22,350 nucleotides of DNA from Christiangramia sp. (lineage in GTDB: Bacteria > Bacteroidota > Bacteroidia > Flavobacteriales > Flavobacteriaceae). This document shows, piece after piece, positions 22,111-22,350 of the stretch. The translations under genes were made by a program, and so were the position numbers. The notes under the pieces are model-generated. The model worked only from the letters and a program-made list of their open reading frames with translations. It ran no database searches and was not told where the DNA came from. Positions within the stretch are counted from its first letter, which is position 1, and the number at the start of each line of letters is the position of its first letter. Where the stretch lies: positions 1 through 22,350 of the forward strand of contig JAGXII010000036.1 in the NCBI GenBank assembly GCA_024635735.1, written 5' to 3'.

Positions 22111-22350
22111 TATCAATAATAATAGGAGTTTTAGTAACCTTTGGTGCGCTTTTCGTTTTATTTGCTGCGATTGGTGTAGTCAGGATGCCAGATACCTACT
22201 TAAGGATTTCGGTGACCACCAAAGCTGCGACTCTGGGTGTGGGACTGGTTCTGATGGGAACCGCGGTTTTCTTCAGTAATTCAGACGTTACCTCTCAGGC
22301 CTTCGTGATTATACTTTTTATCTTTCTTACAGCCCCAGTGAGTGCGCACC
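22107..22350 (+). CDS. mrpG: Mrp-type Na+/H+ antiporter subunit G (3' end outside window)
   Basis: The ATG at 22107 overlaps the mrpF stop by 4 bp (ATGA). The first 81 codons read through to the window edge without a stop: MISIIIGVLVTFGALF, then GVVRMPDTYLRISVTTKAATLG and IFLTAPVSAH. These are the MrpG marks (GxxRxPDxYxRxxxxTKAATLG; LTAPVxAH). Subunits of this family are about 100-130 residues, so 20-50 are cut off. It completes the A-G gene order of the antiporter. Confidence 0.95.
   Translation, partial: MISIIIGVLVTFGALFVLFAAIGVVRMPDTYLRISVTTKAATLGVGLVLMGTAVFFSNSDVTSQAFVIILFIFLTAPVSAH

Noticed and set aside
16740..22350. The mrp genes as respiratory complex I (nuo) genes
   Set aside because: MrpA, C and D are NuoL/K/N-like, but MrpB (RGHxxPGGGFxGGL), E, F and G have no Nuo counterparts and appear here in mrpA-G order, with no quinone or NADH module genes.

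Overview
The window looks like a piece of the chromosome of a marine flavobacterium (Bacteroidota, Flavobacteriaceae; something near Gramella/Christiangramia would fit, but that genus-level guess is from memory and not tested). The reasons are AT-rich DNA, the near absence of Shine-Dalgarno sequences, several TAnnTTTG boxes (the Bacteroidota sigma-A -7 element) at the right distance from genes, a beta subunit of ATP synthase with a Bacteroidota-like insertion, a short epsilon subunit, DUF4270 and OmpA-family lipoproteins, and a sodium-type Mrp antiporter. I see no phage, IS element, CRISPR array, tRNA or rRNA. Nearly everything is core-genome housekeeping, and I do not see a clear new multi-gene system. 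The oddities are small-scale.

Layout. Bases 1-1468 (+) hold the 3' end of an OmpA/MotB-type gene followed 5 bp later by a Tas-like aldo/keto reductase. Bases 1465-7387 (-) are one tightly packed run of six genes read leftward: panC, panD, an LPG-synthase-type membrane protein, an esterase-fold exported protein, radA and an M23 peptidase lipoprotein. It makes beta-alanine and pantothenate and adds DNA-repair and cell-envelope functions. A 111-bp divergent promoter region (7388-7498) separates it from a rightward operon, 7499-11731 (+): a GT5 'glycogen synthase' N-terminal half, a DUF4270 lipoprotein and glmS (glucosamine-6-phosphate synthesis for peptidoglycan and LPS), closed by a strong terminator.

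Bases 12002-13881 (+) are atpD and atpC, the beta and epsilon subunits of F1 ATP synthase, apart from the other ATP synthase genes. Between them lies a 20-bp perfect inverted repeat built from degenerate 7-bp units. A bidirectional terminator separates atpC from a convergent M61 peptidase with a PDZ domain (13951-15717, -). Upstream of that, also leftward, is a two-gene unit of a small Xre regulator and a DUF2975 membrane protein. Its start is preceded by a perfect 30-bp palindrome that is a good operator candidate.

Bases 16740-22350 (+) carry mrpA-B-C-D-E-F-G, a complete-order Mrp-type Na+/H+ antiporter operon with overlapping or nearly overlapping genes. mrpG runs off the right edge. With the F-type ATP synthase genes, this half of the window is about ion gradients and energy; the left half is about cell-wall precursors, coenzyme A and the envelope.
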